Assembly (NCBI RefSeq): GCF_021462225.1 | Contig: NC_061815.1 | Location: forward strand, 51,390,873 to 51,454,872 | DNA from: Girardinichthys multiradiatus | Taxonomy: Eukaryota; Chordata; Actinopteri; Cyprinodontiformes; Goodeidae | Reading direction: 5' to 3' | Length of the DNA stretch: 64,000 nucleotides | Part shown: positions 33,069 to 45,194 of the stretch, piece by piece | How positions within the stretch are numbered: position 1 is the stretch's first letter | How the letters are laid out: each line of letters opens with the position of its first letter | Notes under the pieces: generated by a model | Database searches by the model: none | The model's input: only the letters and a program-made list of their open reading frames with translations | What the model was told of the DNA's origin: nothing | Translations under genes and position numbers: made by a program

Positions 33069-33151
33069 AGAATCAGAATCAGAATCAGAAAAGCTTTTTT
33101 GCCAAGTACGTTTTTGGACATACAAGGAATTTGTTTTGGCGTAGTCGGTGC
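33069..33151 (-). mobile_element. 83-bp LINE tail in the minisatellite, copy 7
   Basis: AGCTTTTTTGCC variant. It lies 2330 bp after the copy at 30739 and is followed by the same private unit variants. Confidence 0.85.
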
Positions 33152-36100
33152 ATGTTGAACAGGCTGTTAAAGGAGGTTCTACAGGCTGTTGAAGGAGGTT
33201 CCAAAAGCTGTTGAAGGAGGTTCCAAAAGCTGTTAAAGGAGGTTCTAAAAGCTGCTGAAGGTGGTTCTACAGGCTGTTGAAGGAGGTTCTAAAAGCTGTT
33301 AAAGGAGGTTCTACAGGCTGTTGAAGGAGCTTCCAAAAGCTGCTGAAGGAGGTTCTAAAAGCTGTTGAAGGAGGTTCTAAAAGCTTTTGAAGGATGTGGA
33401 ACAGGCTGTTAAAGGAGGTTCTACAGGCTGTTGAAGGAGGTTCCAAAAGCTGTTGAAGGAGGTTCCAAAAGCTGTTGAAGGAGGTTCTAAAAGCTTTTGA
33501 AGGATGTTGAACAGGCTGTTAAAGGAGGTTCTACAGGCTGTTGAAGGAGGTTCCAAAAGCTGTTGAAGGAGGTTCCAAAAGCTGTTAAAGGAGGTTCTAA
33601 AAGCTGCTGAAGGTGGTTCTACAGGCTGTTGAAGGAGGTTCTAAAAGCTGTTAAAGGAGGTTCTACAGGCTGTTGAAGGAGGTTCCAAAAGCTGCTGAAG
33701 GAGGTTCTAAAAGCTGTTGAAGGAGGTTCTAAAAGCTTTTGAAGGATGTTGAACAGGCTGTTAAAGGAGGTTCTACAGGCTGTTGAAGGAGGTTCCAAAA
33801 GCTGTTGAAGGAGGTTCCAAAAGCTGTTGAAGGAGGTTCTAAAAGCTTTTGAAGGATGTTGAACAGGCTGTTAAAGGAGGTTCTACAGGCTGTTGAAGGA
33901 GGTTCCAAAAGCTGTTGAAGGAGTTTCCAAAAGCTGTTAAAGGAGGTTCTAAAAGCTGCTGAAGGTGGTTCTACAGGCTGTTGAAGGAGGTTCTAAAAGC
34001 TGTTAAAGGAGGTTCTACAGGCTGTTGAAGGAGGTTCCAGAAGCTGCTGAAGGAGGTTCTAAAAGCTGTTGAAGGAGGTTCTAAAAGCTGTTGAAGGAGG
34101 TTCTAAAAGCTTTTGAAGGATGTTGAACAGGCTGTTAAAGGAGGTTCTACAGGCTGTTGAAGGAGGTTCCAAAAGCTGTTGAAGGAGGTTCCAAAAGCTG
34201 TTAAAGGAGGTTCTAAAAGCTGCTGAAGGTGGTTCTACAGGCTGTTGAAGGAGGTTCTAAAAGCTGTTAAAGGAGGTTCTACAGGCTGTTGAAGGAGGTT
34301 CCAAAAGCTGCTGAAGGAGGTTCTAAAAGCTGTTGAAGGAGGTTCTAAAAGCTTTTGAAGGATGTTGAACAGGCTGTTAAAGGAGGTTCTACAGGCTGTT
34401 GAAGGAGGTTCCAAAAGCTGTTGATGGAGGTTCCAAAAGCTGTTAAAGGAGGTTCTAAAAGCTGCTGAAGGTGGTTCTACAGGCTGTTGAAGGAGGTTCT
34501 AAAAGCTGTTAAAGGAGGTTCTACAGGCTGTTGAAGGAGGTTCCAAAAGCTGCTGAAGGAGGTTTTAAAAGCTGTTGAAGGAGGTTCTAAAAGCTTTTGA
34601 AGGATGTTGAACAGGCTGTTAAAGGAGGTTCTACAGGCTGTTGAAGGAGGTTCCAAAAGCTGTTGAAGGAGGTTCCAAAAGCTGTTGAAGGAGGTTCTAA
34701 AAGCTTTTGAAGGATGTTGAACAGGCTGTTAAAGGAGGTTCTACAGGCTGTTAAAGGAGGTTCTAAAAGCTGCTGAAGGTGGTTCTACAGGCTGTTGAAG
34801 GAGGTTCTAAAAGCTGTTAAAGGAGGTTCTACAGGCTGTTGAAGGAGGTTCCAAAAGCTGCTGAAGGAGGTTCTAAAAGCTGTTGAAGGAGGTTCTAAAA
34901 GCTTTTGAAGGATGTTGAACAGGCTGTTAAAGGAGGTTCTACAAGCTGTTGAAGGAGGTTCCAAAAGCTGCTGAAGGAGGTTCTAAAAGCTGTTGAAGGA
35001 GGTTCTAAAAGCTTTTGAAGGATGTTGAACAGGCTGTTAAAGGAGGTTCTACAGGCTGTTGAAGGAGGTTCCAAAAGCTGTTGAAGGAGGTTCCAAAAGC
35101 TGTTGAAGGAGGTTCTAAAAGCTTTTGAAGGATGTTGAACAGGCTGTTAAAGGAGGTTCAACAGGCTGTTAAAGGAGGTTCTACAGGCTGTTAAAGGAGG
35201 TTCTAAAAGCTGCTGAAGGTGGTTCTACAGGCTGTTGAAGGAGGTTCTAAAAGCTGTTAAAGGAGGTTCTACAAGCTGTTGAAGGAGGTTCCAAAAGCTG
35301 CTGAAGGAGGTTCTAAAAGCTGTTGAAGGAGGTTCTAAAAGCTTTTGAAGGATGTTGAACAGGCTGTTAAAGGAGGTTCTACAAGCTGTTGAAGGAGGTT
35401 CCAAAAGCTGTTGAAGGAGGTTCCAAAAGCTGTTGAAGGAGGTTCTAAAAGCTTTTGAAGGATGTTGAACAGGCTGTTAAAGGAGGTTCTACAGGCTGTT
35501 GAAGGAGGTTCCAAAAGCTGTTGAAGGAGGTTCCAAAAGCTGTTAAAGGAGGTTCTAAAAGCTGCTGAAGGTGGTTCTACAGGCTGTTGAAGGAGGTTCT
35601 AAAAGCTGTTAAAGGAGGTTCTACAGGCTGTTGAAGGAGGTTCCAAAAGCTGCTGAAGGAGGTTTTAAAAGCTGTTGAAGGAGGTTCTAAAAGCTTTTGA
35701 AGGATGTTGAACAGGCTGTTAAAGGAGGTTCTACAGGCTGTTGAAGGAGGTTCCAAAAGCTGTTGAAGGAGGTTCCAAAAGCTGTTGAAGGAGGTTCTAA
35801 AAGCTTTTGAAGGATGTTGAACAGGCTGTTAAAGGAGGTTCTACAGGCTGTTAAAGGAGGTTCTAAAAGCTGCTGAAGGTGGTTCTACAGGCTGTTGAAG
35901 GAGGTTCTAAAAGCTGTTAAAGGAGGTTCTACAGGCTGTTGAAGGAGGTTCCAAAAGCTGCTGAAGGAGGTTCTAAAAGCTGTTGAAGGAGGTTCTAAAA
36001 GCTTTTGAAGGATGTTGAACAGGCTGTTAAAGGAGGTTCTACAAGCTGTTGAAGGAGGTTCCAAAAGCTGTTGAAGGAGGTTCCAAAAGCTGTTGAAGGA

Positions 36101-36675
36101 GGTTCTAAAAGCTTTTGAAGGATGTTCAACAGGCTGTTAAAGGAGGTTCTACAGGCTGTTGAAGGAGGTTCCAAAAGCGGTTGAAGGAGGTTCCAAAAGC
36201 TGTTGAAGGAGGTTCTAAAAGCTTTTGAAGGATGTTCAACAGGCTGTTAAAGGAGGTTCTACAGGCTGTTGAAGGAGGTTTACAAAACTGCTGAAGGAGG
36301 TTCTAAAAGCCATTGAAGAAGGTTCTACAGGCTGTTGAAAGAGGTTCTAAAAGCTGTTGAAGAAGGTTCTACAGGCTGTTGAAGGAGGTTCCAAAAGCTG
36401 TTGAAGGAGGTTCTAAAAGCTGTTGAAGGAGGTTCCAAAAGCTGTTGAAGGAGGTTCTAAAAGCTGTTGAAGGAGGTTCAACAGGCTGTTGAAGAAGCTT
36501 ATAAAAGCTGCTAAAGGATGTTCTACAGGCTGTAAGGTTCTAAACGCTTCTGAAGGAGGTTCTAAAAGCTGCTGAAAGAGGTTCTACGGGCTGTTAAAGA
36601 AGGTTCTAACAGCTGCTGAAGGAGGTTCTAAAAGCTGTTGAAAGAGGTTCTATTGGCTGTTGAGGAAGGTTCTCG

Positions 36676-39600
36676 AGCTGGACACTCCTGTTTCAGAAAT
36701 TGGACATTGTAGAAGCGTTGTTTGCTTTGTTTATTAAAATAAAATTTACATCATTTTAGAACCTGGTATCAGACCAGATCAGATTTATTATGTCATGAGG
36801 TGTTAAACCCTGGAAATGACAGACTAGGGACTTTATTTTTATAATGGCAGAAGGTACCGACATAAAGTTTTGGGTTTTAATTTAAAGTGATCCTAATTAC
36901 ATTCATGAAAATAATTGTCCACAGCTCCTGCACTTATTCAGTCCCAAAACCTCGCTGTTTGCTGCTCGACCATATTTGCCTTTCCCTCCAAGAGCTTCTA
37001 TATTAGAAATGTGTCTCCACTCTGGTTTCTGGTTTGGAGGTCTGTAAAATGCTGCTATATTTCCTCTGCACAAAAATCTCCACATGTTGAGCCAGTCCAA
37101 CATTTGATTCCACAGACTACAGCTCTGTGATGGGGTTATATGCCTCCACCTCTCTATATATGTTCTGGTCTGGGTCTGAGTTTTCCATCCACATGAAATC
37201 CCCACAGCATTGGTTTTCTTTTTAAAGGAAATGTCCAGAAAGAGACAATGTTTCTTTCTGCTCTGGGAATGTTGCCCTCATGTGTCTCCGAGGTGTAATC
37301 TGGACTTAATGTACTGCCAGTACCAGTCATTTTAGAGCAGCTTGTAGATGAAGAACAGGAAACCCTGCTGACAGGATCAACAGTTGGATCGAGTCCAAAC
37401 CACTTATAAAAAAATACACATTTGTTTCTATAGATTAGGTTTCTGCGTCATTGCAGCAATGGACATGGGGAATAAAACTGAATGTCTACAGGAGGTATCT
37501 GGGGTCTGCTGAGCATTATCAGGAACCTGGACATTTTTTCTACATTCATTGCTCTATGTTCCCTTAGTTAAAAATAGATATGTGTTGTATCCTTAAAAAC
37601 ATGAGACTCTTGGCTAAATACTGATATAAACCATTTCTATGAACACCAAACACAGTTAAATCTACAAGCAGTTGAATAAGAATGTCAACTAACTCCACGA
37701 AATGCCATCACTGCAAATCTCAGTCTCAGCTGCTATCCCCGCAGCTTCTACACACACAAATATAGGTTTTGTCACAATCCGCCCAGGATTTAGTGAACCG
37801 GCAGCAAAAGAAGACCAGAATTATCACTCACGATTGAAAAACATAATCTAAAAACTTCTTTACCTTTGTAATATTCTCCCCAAGACTATTATCCTTTTTT
37901 GTTTTTGTATTTATTGGGTAACTACATCTCCCAGTGTGCTTTGCAACCTAAATTTCTGCTACGTGGTTCTGGATACATCGTCTTGATTGGACGAACATAA
38001 AAGTCACTCAGTCTGCATCACAGGTCTTTGTCTTTTTACAGCTGGTGATTGGTGGGACTGATGTTTACGTGTTTAGTACAATCTGATTCTACTGGCACTA
38101 CAGTAGCAGTGTATAAATGAGCATGGTGAAGGTGAAACGTAGAGTCTTATTACATAATGCAGGTGGTCCAAATGAAGCTGATTGCTATGACTGACAGATG
38201 CAGGGAGTGAAAGCGAAACATGACTGGGACAAAACAGAAACCCTATGAAAATACGGTAGCAGCCCTGGCTTTTGTTACTTCCGATCTACCGAAATGAACA
38301 AAAATTACACTGTGAACGCGATGAAAGATAAAACTGAAATGATAAAAATGGAGGCGCTAAAATCAAGGCAGTGAAGAAAAACGTTAAATTTGATAACCTT
38401 AATATATATAACATTAATATTTGCCATGTTATCATTTTAATTAACTCCAAATTCACAGATTCTAATTTTCACAGAGGCGATATTAACAAGTTGGTTTTTA
38501 TGGCACTCCATTTTACCATGTTCAATATTTCACACCTTCAATTCATTTCGAGTTCATTTTTTTCACTTTGACCCCTCATACTACGGATGAAGAGGAGGGG
38601 CCTTTTGTGCAATTCGGACCAACCAATCTGAAGTTATTGCTCTGCGTAAAGCTGCCTGTCAGTGAATGTGCTGCAGTTGGAGCGAAACAGAGAAGTTTCT
38701 CAGTGTTTTACTGAAAATGGAAAATAACCATTGGCAATTTAAATAAAGAATATGTTAAAACGAACCATTTTAGACATGTACAAAAATGTTTATTAAGTTT
38801 TGCAAGTAAAAACAAATTTTTTTGTAAATGGTGCCAACATGTGCCATATTGTGCCAATTGGCAAAACGCCTAAGTATATCTTTATTAAAAGCTCTGTAAC
38901 TTTGCTTTAGTTTACCTCAGCTACATGAATCGTTGCACAAGTCATGTCCACAAGTGGATTTCAGGTTTTCAAAAGGTTGTAGCCTTATTCATGATATTTC
39001 AGTTTATACAGTTTATATACTGTACAATGCTGAAAAAACGTCCGGTGAGGGAAAAAATCTTCATCTTTTTTCTGTGTTCCATCCTCATTATCTCTGGAAC
39101 AATAGCAGCTAATGTGATATGTACACTTCTGATGGAATCCCCTAAGTGTTAGCTTTAATTTGATACCAAGATTATTTATATAGAGTTTGTAATTACTGAA
39201 AAAAGCTCAATTAGATTTAGGCATTTTATTTCGAGCACAAACTTCACAAAAACTCCTTGGAGCTTAATTAGTTAAAATCGAAAGTATTCCTGAAATGTTG
39301 TAAATAAAACTTCTTATTGACTCTGGAACCTTTGATGGACTGACTGATAAACTTTATTTAAATCAGTGACCTAAACATATCAGACTGGACCCTTTGACTC
39401 CACTTCATCCTGTGTCCTCAACAGAAACGTCAGAAATGTTCTCAAGGACTCCTTATGGGATCTGATCTGAAACAATCTCTTCCAGACCTTACAGGTTCCT
39501 TGTGACCCCATCGCCCTATAAAATAATCCCAGCTTTTCGTATACCTGAGCCTCAACCAGTCCCTCTGTAGACCACTTGAATATCTATAAACCTGGAACAC

Positions 39601-40080
39601 ATTGTAAATTTAAATGTGTTTACTGTAAATCCATGGCCACAGAAACTTCACTCAAAATCAGACACTCATAAGCTTCTGCGGGAGCAACTCAAACACTCAG
39701 GTGTATTCCGGTCAGAATCACGTATCCTTTTTAAGATCAAGTATGCATAAAAAATATCCTGTACCCCAAAAATGTCCTATTTTATGGGCCAAAACAAGCC
39801 GGAGAGCAGCAGTAGCAGCCAACTGAACCAGCTTTCACTCAACTGGAAATCCAATAGCAAACTTGCAGAACAAACCCCTCAAGGACTAGCAGTTTTTTTA
39901 TCTTGGTTTGTATAGGCATTATCAGTTAAAGTTACGAGTGAGCCACTCCCATGGGTGGTGAGGTCGTAATAATTTGACTTTAAATTCACCTCAGTCTTAA
40001 GCCCGTTTTCACCCAAAGCCCCAGGAATTGTTTATTCGGGCGAAAGGAATCCCAGGGAATCCCGTACATTCTGTTTCCAT
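36676..40080. other. unassigned, mainly unique AT-rich DNA
   Basis: 3.4 kb without a recognised gene or repeat. A 75-codon frame at 38925-39152 has one or two hydrophobic stretches, but no start context or homologue is evident. The parts at 38370-38580 and 38750-39300 are strongly AT-rich. Confidence 0.45.
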
Positions 40081-40084
40081 TGCC

Positions 40085-40570
40085 TAGAGAGGCCACAGAC
40101 CCTCGTACTCGTCGTCTTCTGCTTATCCGGGACCGGGTCGCGGGGGCAGCAGACTCAACAGAGACACCCAGACGTCCCTCTCTCCAGACACCTCCTCCAG
40201 TTCCTCCAGGGGGAGCCCAAGGCGTTCCCAGGCCAGCCGAGAGACAAAGTCCCTCCAGCGTGTCCTGGGCCGTCCCCTGGGCCTCCTCCCGGTGGGACGT
40301 GCCTGGAACACCTTCCGAGGAAGGCGTCCAGGAGGCATCCGGTATAGATGCCCGAGCCACCTCAACTGGCTCCTCTCAATGTGGAGGAGCAGCGGCTCTA
40401 CTCCGAGCTCCTCCCGGATGGCCGAGCTCCTCACCCTATCTCTAAGGGAGTGCCCGGCCACCCTACGGAAGAAGCTCATTTCAGCCGCTTGTATCCGGGA
40501 TCTCGTTCTTTCGGTCATGACCCAAAGTTCATGGCCATAGGTGAGGGTAGGAACGTAGACCGACCAGTAA
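40085..40570 (-). pseudogene. non-LTR retrotransposon ORF2 C-terminus
   Basis: Minus-strand frame (131 codons at 40518-40123, with upstream VYVPTLTYGHELWVM in the same region). It reads ERTRSRIQAAEMSFFRRVAG, then RDRVRSSAIREELGVEPLLL, then SQLRWLGHLYRMPPGRLPRK and RRPRGRPRTRWRDFVSRLAW, ending in a proline-rich tail. The run of an Ala-Glu-Met helix, an R-x-R-W-x-GH motif and a basic GRPRTRW segment is the usual C-terminal end of several LINE polyproteins (RTE/Rex3-like and related). The reverse transcriptase core is missing. The high GC content is unlike the neighbours. Clade not certain. Confidence 0.8.
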
Positions 40571-41055
40571 ATTGTGGTGAAGAGAGAGAGCTGAGGCCAC
40601 AGACCATTTATTTAAATAAGCCGAATGACATATGTGGAAGTTGTGAAGATGGCATCACTCCTTTACTTCGTTTAAAATACTTTTAGCAAATTAATAATGT
40701 TTTTGTTTCAGCTTGTAAATAAAAAATAATGGGCAGGTTTAGAGTTATACAGTTGATTAATTCATTCTGTTATTTCCTAAGTTGCTCTGGATCCATAAGC
40801 AGGAAAAGTTTAAATCATAATTTTTTATAAAATGTTTTACCAACCTGCATCTGACCAGAGTTGCAGCTTTACAACTGCAATAAATACTAAACACATCAGC
40901 AGCACAAACAAAACATGTTTTTAGTAAAAACTTTATTTATAAGAAGGTGAGAGGGTGAAGAGGACCACAGGGAGCTTCTGGGAAACTGCATCCAAACCTG
41001 GAACTCCTGTAGAGCTGTCTGCATAAAACCATGAAAATTGGAAAGTAATAAGGAG
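40571..41055. other. unassigned non-coding DNA
   Basis: AT-rich, with nothing recognised. Confidence 0.4.
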
Positions 41056-41445
41056 TTCTATTTTGGATAGGCTTCGCCCTTTTATGGCTATCACCAGTGG
41101 GTTAATCCATTTGCGTTTGAGCACTGAAAACTTTGGTCCATGCCCACCCCAGTCTGTATGAATTGTGTTCAGACCGGGTAATCTGCTCCCATTTTTTCTT
41201 TAGTGTCAGGCGGTAATCGGACGATTCTGCCTCTGAGGCGGGAACTCAGAAGCCGCGAAGCTTATATGAGTGAGTAATGTATTGTAATCCCAGATTCTAT
41301 GAGTATAGGCGAAACTCTAGGCGTCACTGGTTCTTGAATGGCTGAAGAAAAAATATTTGCGAGCCGATTACCCAGTTTGAGGTCAACTCAGACAGACCGG
41401 GGTGAGGCCCACCTAGTGGGTGGGTGTGGACTAAAGTTTTCAAAT
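41056..41445. mobile_element. DIRS terminal-repeat remnant with inverted halves
   Basis: The left half (41058-41215) has GATAGGCTTCGCCCTTTTAT, then GAGCACTGAAAACTTTGGTC and GCTCCCATTTTTTCTTTAG, in the order seen at 14650-14670 and 14455-14575. The right half (41285-41440) contains CCCAGATTCTATGAGTATAG followed by the same blocks reversed, ending GGACTAAAGTTTTCAAATC. The two halves are thus imperfect inverted copies, matching the inverted termini of the 14.4 kb element. No coding part remains. Confidence 0.75.
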
Positions 41446-42535
41446 CATGAATTTTGATTACAAAAATAAAAATAAAAATGGAAAATTTATGAAAATCCGA
41501 TGGTATAAAGAAGTGTGTCTCATCTGTGTAGTCTAGTAGAATGATTCGATGTTATTTTGTGTCACTGGGTCGCAAGACATGAAAGCTGTTAATTTTTGTT
41601 TCTCAAGAGTTTTTGGTTTGCAAATGTATTCAGGGTCCCTAAATGACCCACTGTGTGTGGGAGGAGGGAGCAGGCAGAGAGCTGCTGCCTGAAATCACAC
41701 TGCCTATATCGGTTCAAACGGGAAGAAGATGTCACTGAATTCGCGGAGCACGAATGTCCAATATCCAACCAAAAACTAACTTCACTGGACTAAAATCTCA
41801 CAGGCTGGTTAGCAGTTGGTCTGCTAAAACAGCTTTGTGCTAACTGTTCCTGAACAGTAAACTACATTTTGAGGTGCCCTGATTTAGCCTGATGGCTAAT
41901 TGCCAGGCTAGTGAGCAGAATCAAGTGTTGAGCTGTTTTTGCTTGTGACTACTGTTTGTTGACAGTCTTGTTGTGTATTGACTTGCTGTGGGATGCAGCT
42001 GAGCTGGTGAGTGTGCAGCTGTTCGCTGGGAAGATTGTAATTAAATCCGACCATCATGGCTTCTTGAAACCACACCAAAACAGTAAATCCAACCAGTCAT
42101 GTCTTTCACAAACTCCTCCCACACCCAGTAAACTCCCAATTAGGCATGGCAGAGACCACCTTCTTGGTAGAATGACAAACCAGAGCAGGAGGCCTCTAAG
42201 CCTTGTTTAGACAAGATGATTATGGGATGTTCCATTTGTACTGCGCTGCCCAGGGGTGTTTGTGTTTGCCACATTATTTTGAGATGAATGCATTTTTAAC
42301 CAAACAATTTAATGGCGTCATAGATGTCTTAATAGATATGGGTATTGCTACATAGTCTGTTTTGATTGTTGAAATTCGCTATGGTGACTGAACTCTAATT
42401 AATTAATAAAACCAAGGACCAGCTGAAGCATGAAATTTGTGAGTCCTCCTTCCAATGCCTGGCTAAATCCTAGATGTGGATCAATCCAAACTTTTTACGT
42501 TTCATGTTTATTTGCATGTTTAGATAAAAAGCAGC
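41446..42535. other. unassigned non-coding DNA
   Basis: Contains an A-rich run (AAAAATAAAAATAAAAATGG near 41461) and otherwise nothing recognised. Confidence 0.4.
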
Positions 42536-42539
42536 ATTG

Positions 42540-42631
42540 ACTTCTCACTGCCTCAACCCCAGTGATCGCTGGAGATAGCCACCAGCCCCCACCCCCCTGC
42601 ATAGATGGATGGATGGATGGATGGATGGACT
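42540..42631 (+). mobile_element. SINE 3' tail with (GGAT)n
   Basis: GTGATCGCTGGAGATAGCCA followed by a C-rich stretch and five to six GGAT units is the usual 3' end of the tRNA-derived SINE family seen at 7193. The promoter head is missing. Confidence 0.7.
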
Positions 42632-44399
42632 TCACAATCTAATTTTTTTCCAACCCCCTAGACTGAGCACCTTATTGTGAGAATAATGCTGAACTCCTGG
42701 GTAAATGACAGGCTCTGGGGCTCTAGCACATCTTTCTGGGACCAGAGAAAGTCTCTCAGTGACAGCTGGAATCTGTTGGGCAGTAAATTATCCTCAAAGT
42801 CCAGAACATAAAGTGCTCTGAACTAGGCGTGCCAGGACCAGTCAGTGAAGCCTGCTTGCTGGTATTTGCATTAAGCTGAAAGGTTGTCTGGCTCTGAAGG
42901 CTTTGAGCTCCATTTCAGAGAATGTAAATGTTACTGTACATGTTTGTCCTGTGTGAGGCTGGATATTGAAAATATTAGCTAAGTTATTCTTGTCAGGCAA
43001 AGAAAACAGAGCCAGGGCCTTCGGGGAGCCACCGGCTCTGAAAACACATCTGATTGAAACATGATTTATTCCATCAGACGTTCGTTTAAAAACGGTCTCA
43101 GAGTGAAACAAAGAGGTGACCTGAGATTGGAGGCTTTTCTTTCTGATTCCTCAGATGGTGGGGCTGTCTGGGGACCAAACATCTCCAGGGGCCACAGATG
43201 AAGCTTCAACAACATCTAATATGGAAATGAACACTGCTGTTTGTGCTGTCAAGTGACAGTTTTTCCTCCTCCCATTGTGTTTAAAGTGACATTGTTTTCA
43301 TTTTATTTCTTCATCGCCTCAGACGATGATGGTACACATTCCTGCCGCTCCCTGGTGACAGCCCATATTAAAGCAACGACGTGAACATGATGATGAAACA
43401 CAGGCAGGAAAACCGACAACAGGCTGAGGGAGAATCTGTTAACCTCCGTCAGATTTCCTGTTTCTCCTCCAGCTTCATGTGAGAGATTGAACCTCTCATC
43501 TGCAGCCGGATCAGAACAAAGGAGGGCAAGAAAGGTTCTCACTAATGATGTTTCATAAAGCAAATTAAAGCTGGGAGCACAACCTGAGCAGCTTCATGTG
43601 ATTACCAATGCAGCAGAATGGAGTTTTAATGACTCGTTTTATTATCATTCTTCAGGCTAGAAACAGTCCGGATATTCAGTTTTCTAGCACATAGAAAAAG
43701 ATTTAGCGAGAAAGACAAGTTAATATAATGATAAGCAGCAAATGAAACATTGAGATACCCTAAAGACTTTAACTAGGACATTAAGGATGGCAGCTGCAGT
43801 GTAGATACAATAACAGAAAAAAAGTTGAATCAGTTGAACATGGTTTCCTCAAGAGGAACTTTTTATTTTAACTTTAGATTTAAATTTAAAAACATTCACA
43901 CCTGGAAAAGTCACATCAGCACAAGTCAGATCAGAGAGAAAACCATGAAAAGTCATCTCCACATTATTATGAGAGCAAAGAGTCACATCACAGGAGGATC
44001 CATCAGACTCCTTGTTTCTGCAGAGATGATTTCAACTGGATGGATAGATGTTACTCAGACTAAATCAGTCCAGGTGTTGGAAAACCAGAGCAGTGTGTTC
44101 TCCTCACAAGGATGTGTTGAGATTTGCTCAACCAGTGTAAGATTTGCAACCATGGTTACCTGAACAATGCAGTGAGTGGAGCAACTGCTTCTCCATTTTG
44201 CTAAATAAAGTCTTAATACTTGTTAACATTGTTTTAACTAAAAATCAGAAAGGTAAATTATTGTTCAGTTTTCAAGGTGTTTTATGTGTTTCAACCCCCA
44301 GGGATCTACTCTACCCCCTGTTCATGACTTTATTGGTGGTACCTGAAAGGACGTATGGAAAAAGAATATCAAACGAAACTTTTTCTTGATTGTTTGTCA
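42632..44399. other. unassigned, mostly unique DNA
   Basis: No gene or repeat family recognised. The 43550-43700 interval is repeat-poor and ATTA-rich. A 112-codon frame at 43825-44163 has no identifiable domain. Confidence 0.4.
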
Positions 44400-45060
44400 T
44401 AGTACAAGGAACCTTTTTGACCCACATGCAGAAAACTTCAGGAGATTGTTATAAAAGCTTAACGGTTTATTGAAAACAAGAACAAAGCAGTATGTGGTCT
44501 GGAAAATGCCCACTGGCTCAGGAGGGGGTGAGTCACTGAAGGAAATACAAGGAGGAGACCAGTGAGCACAGCAAACAATGACAGTCTAGGAGGAAGTCTG
44601 TTGAATAGAGAGTCAGTCTTACTCATAATGGAGGAGTAATAAGAGCTAGGGGGAGATAGGCAGGGTCCGAGCAGGTCCGTGTGGAGTGCTTAGTTTCCAC
44701 GATTGGTTCAACGGAGGGCGGACAGGAGTTGCTGAAGCAGAGCCCATGAGGGAGCCTTATGGTTGTCGGTTATGGAGCCTGAGATCTGTGGGAGTGTTGT
44801 TGAGAGAGGTCTTTAGCCAGGTTATCTGGTATCGTCTCTGAGAGGAGGATGCCTGGAAGCCTTCCAGAAGGAAACCTTTGGACAAGGAGCACAGGGAAAG
44901 GTTAACCAGAGCAAAGCAAGGAGAAAACATTCAAAGAACTTTGGGCTAGAGGCACCGCTAAAGTTGACACTCAGGCGACCAATGACTGACAGCTAGCTTC
45001 TTAAAAGCACTAGTGATGAGGTAGACAACAGACAACCAAACCCTGATCCCTGACATTTTT
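44400..45060. other. possible retroelement untranslated region
   Basis: Begins TTGACCCACATGCAGAAAAC and GCTTAACGGTTTATTGAAAA, then a long purine-rich, stop-laden stretch like 26640-27290. Probably non-coding sequence of an LTR-type or related element. No protein remnant. Confidence 0.3.
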
Positions 45061-45194
45061 ATTTTCTTTCGGTTAGCCAGAGGGGCTGAGGTGGGGTAAT
45101 TATTTCTATTGGTCCTATCCCTACGTTCCTTCCGCATTTTATAACATGATCAAATAAAAGTAATCTTGGTAAATTAAATGAGGAACAGAAATAA

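Larger units (their letters stand above)
27441..36675. repeat. 9.2-kb 22-bp minisatellite with higher-order structure
   Basis: Roughly 390 copies of a 22-bp unit. Main variants on the plus strand are GTTCTAAAAGCTGTTGAAGG, GTTCTACAGGCTGTTGAAGG and GTTCCAAAAGCTGTTGAAGG, each followed by AG. They are ordered into a 5-unit (110 bp) block starting GTTGAACAGGCTGTTAAAGG and ending AAAAGCTTTTGAAGGAT, and an 11-unit (242 bp) block that adds the GCTGCTGAAGGTG variant. Units decay at both edges (27441-27480 and 36280-36675). Minus-strand open frames of 75-125 codons arise because the unit is stop-poor and not a multiple of three; I do not treat them as genes. Confidence 0.98.

Noticed and set aside
27950..33121. 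Minus-strand open frames of 75-125 codons with repeated EPPSTACRTSFNSLFNIL-type peptides
   Set aside because: They are translations of the 22-bp minisatellite, which is stop-poor in some phases. The frames start and stop with array variants and with the embedded LINE tail, not with gene signals.
27441..36675. CRISPR-like regular repeats
   Set aside because: Units are directly abutting with no unique spacers, and the window is vertebrate DNA.
38925..39152. 75-codon frame with hydrophobic stretches that could be a small membrane protein
   Set aside because: AT-rich DNA readily encodes Phe/Ile-rich runs. There is no homologue that I recognise, no splice context and no second copy.
40080..40445. 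121-codon plus-strand proline/arginine-rich frame
   Set aside because: It is the antisense of the LINE ORF2 C-terminus at 40085-40570. The high GC content keeps both strands open.
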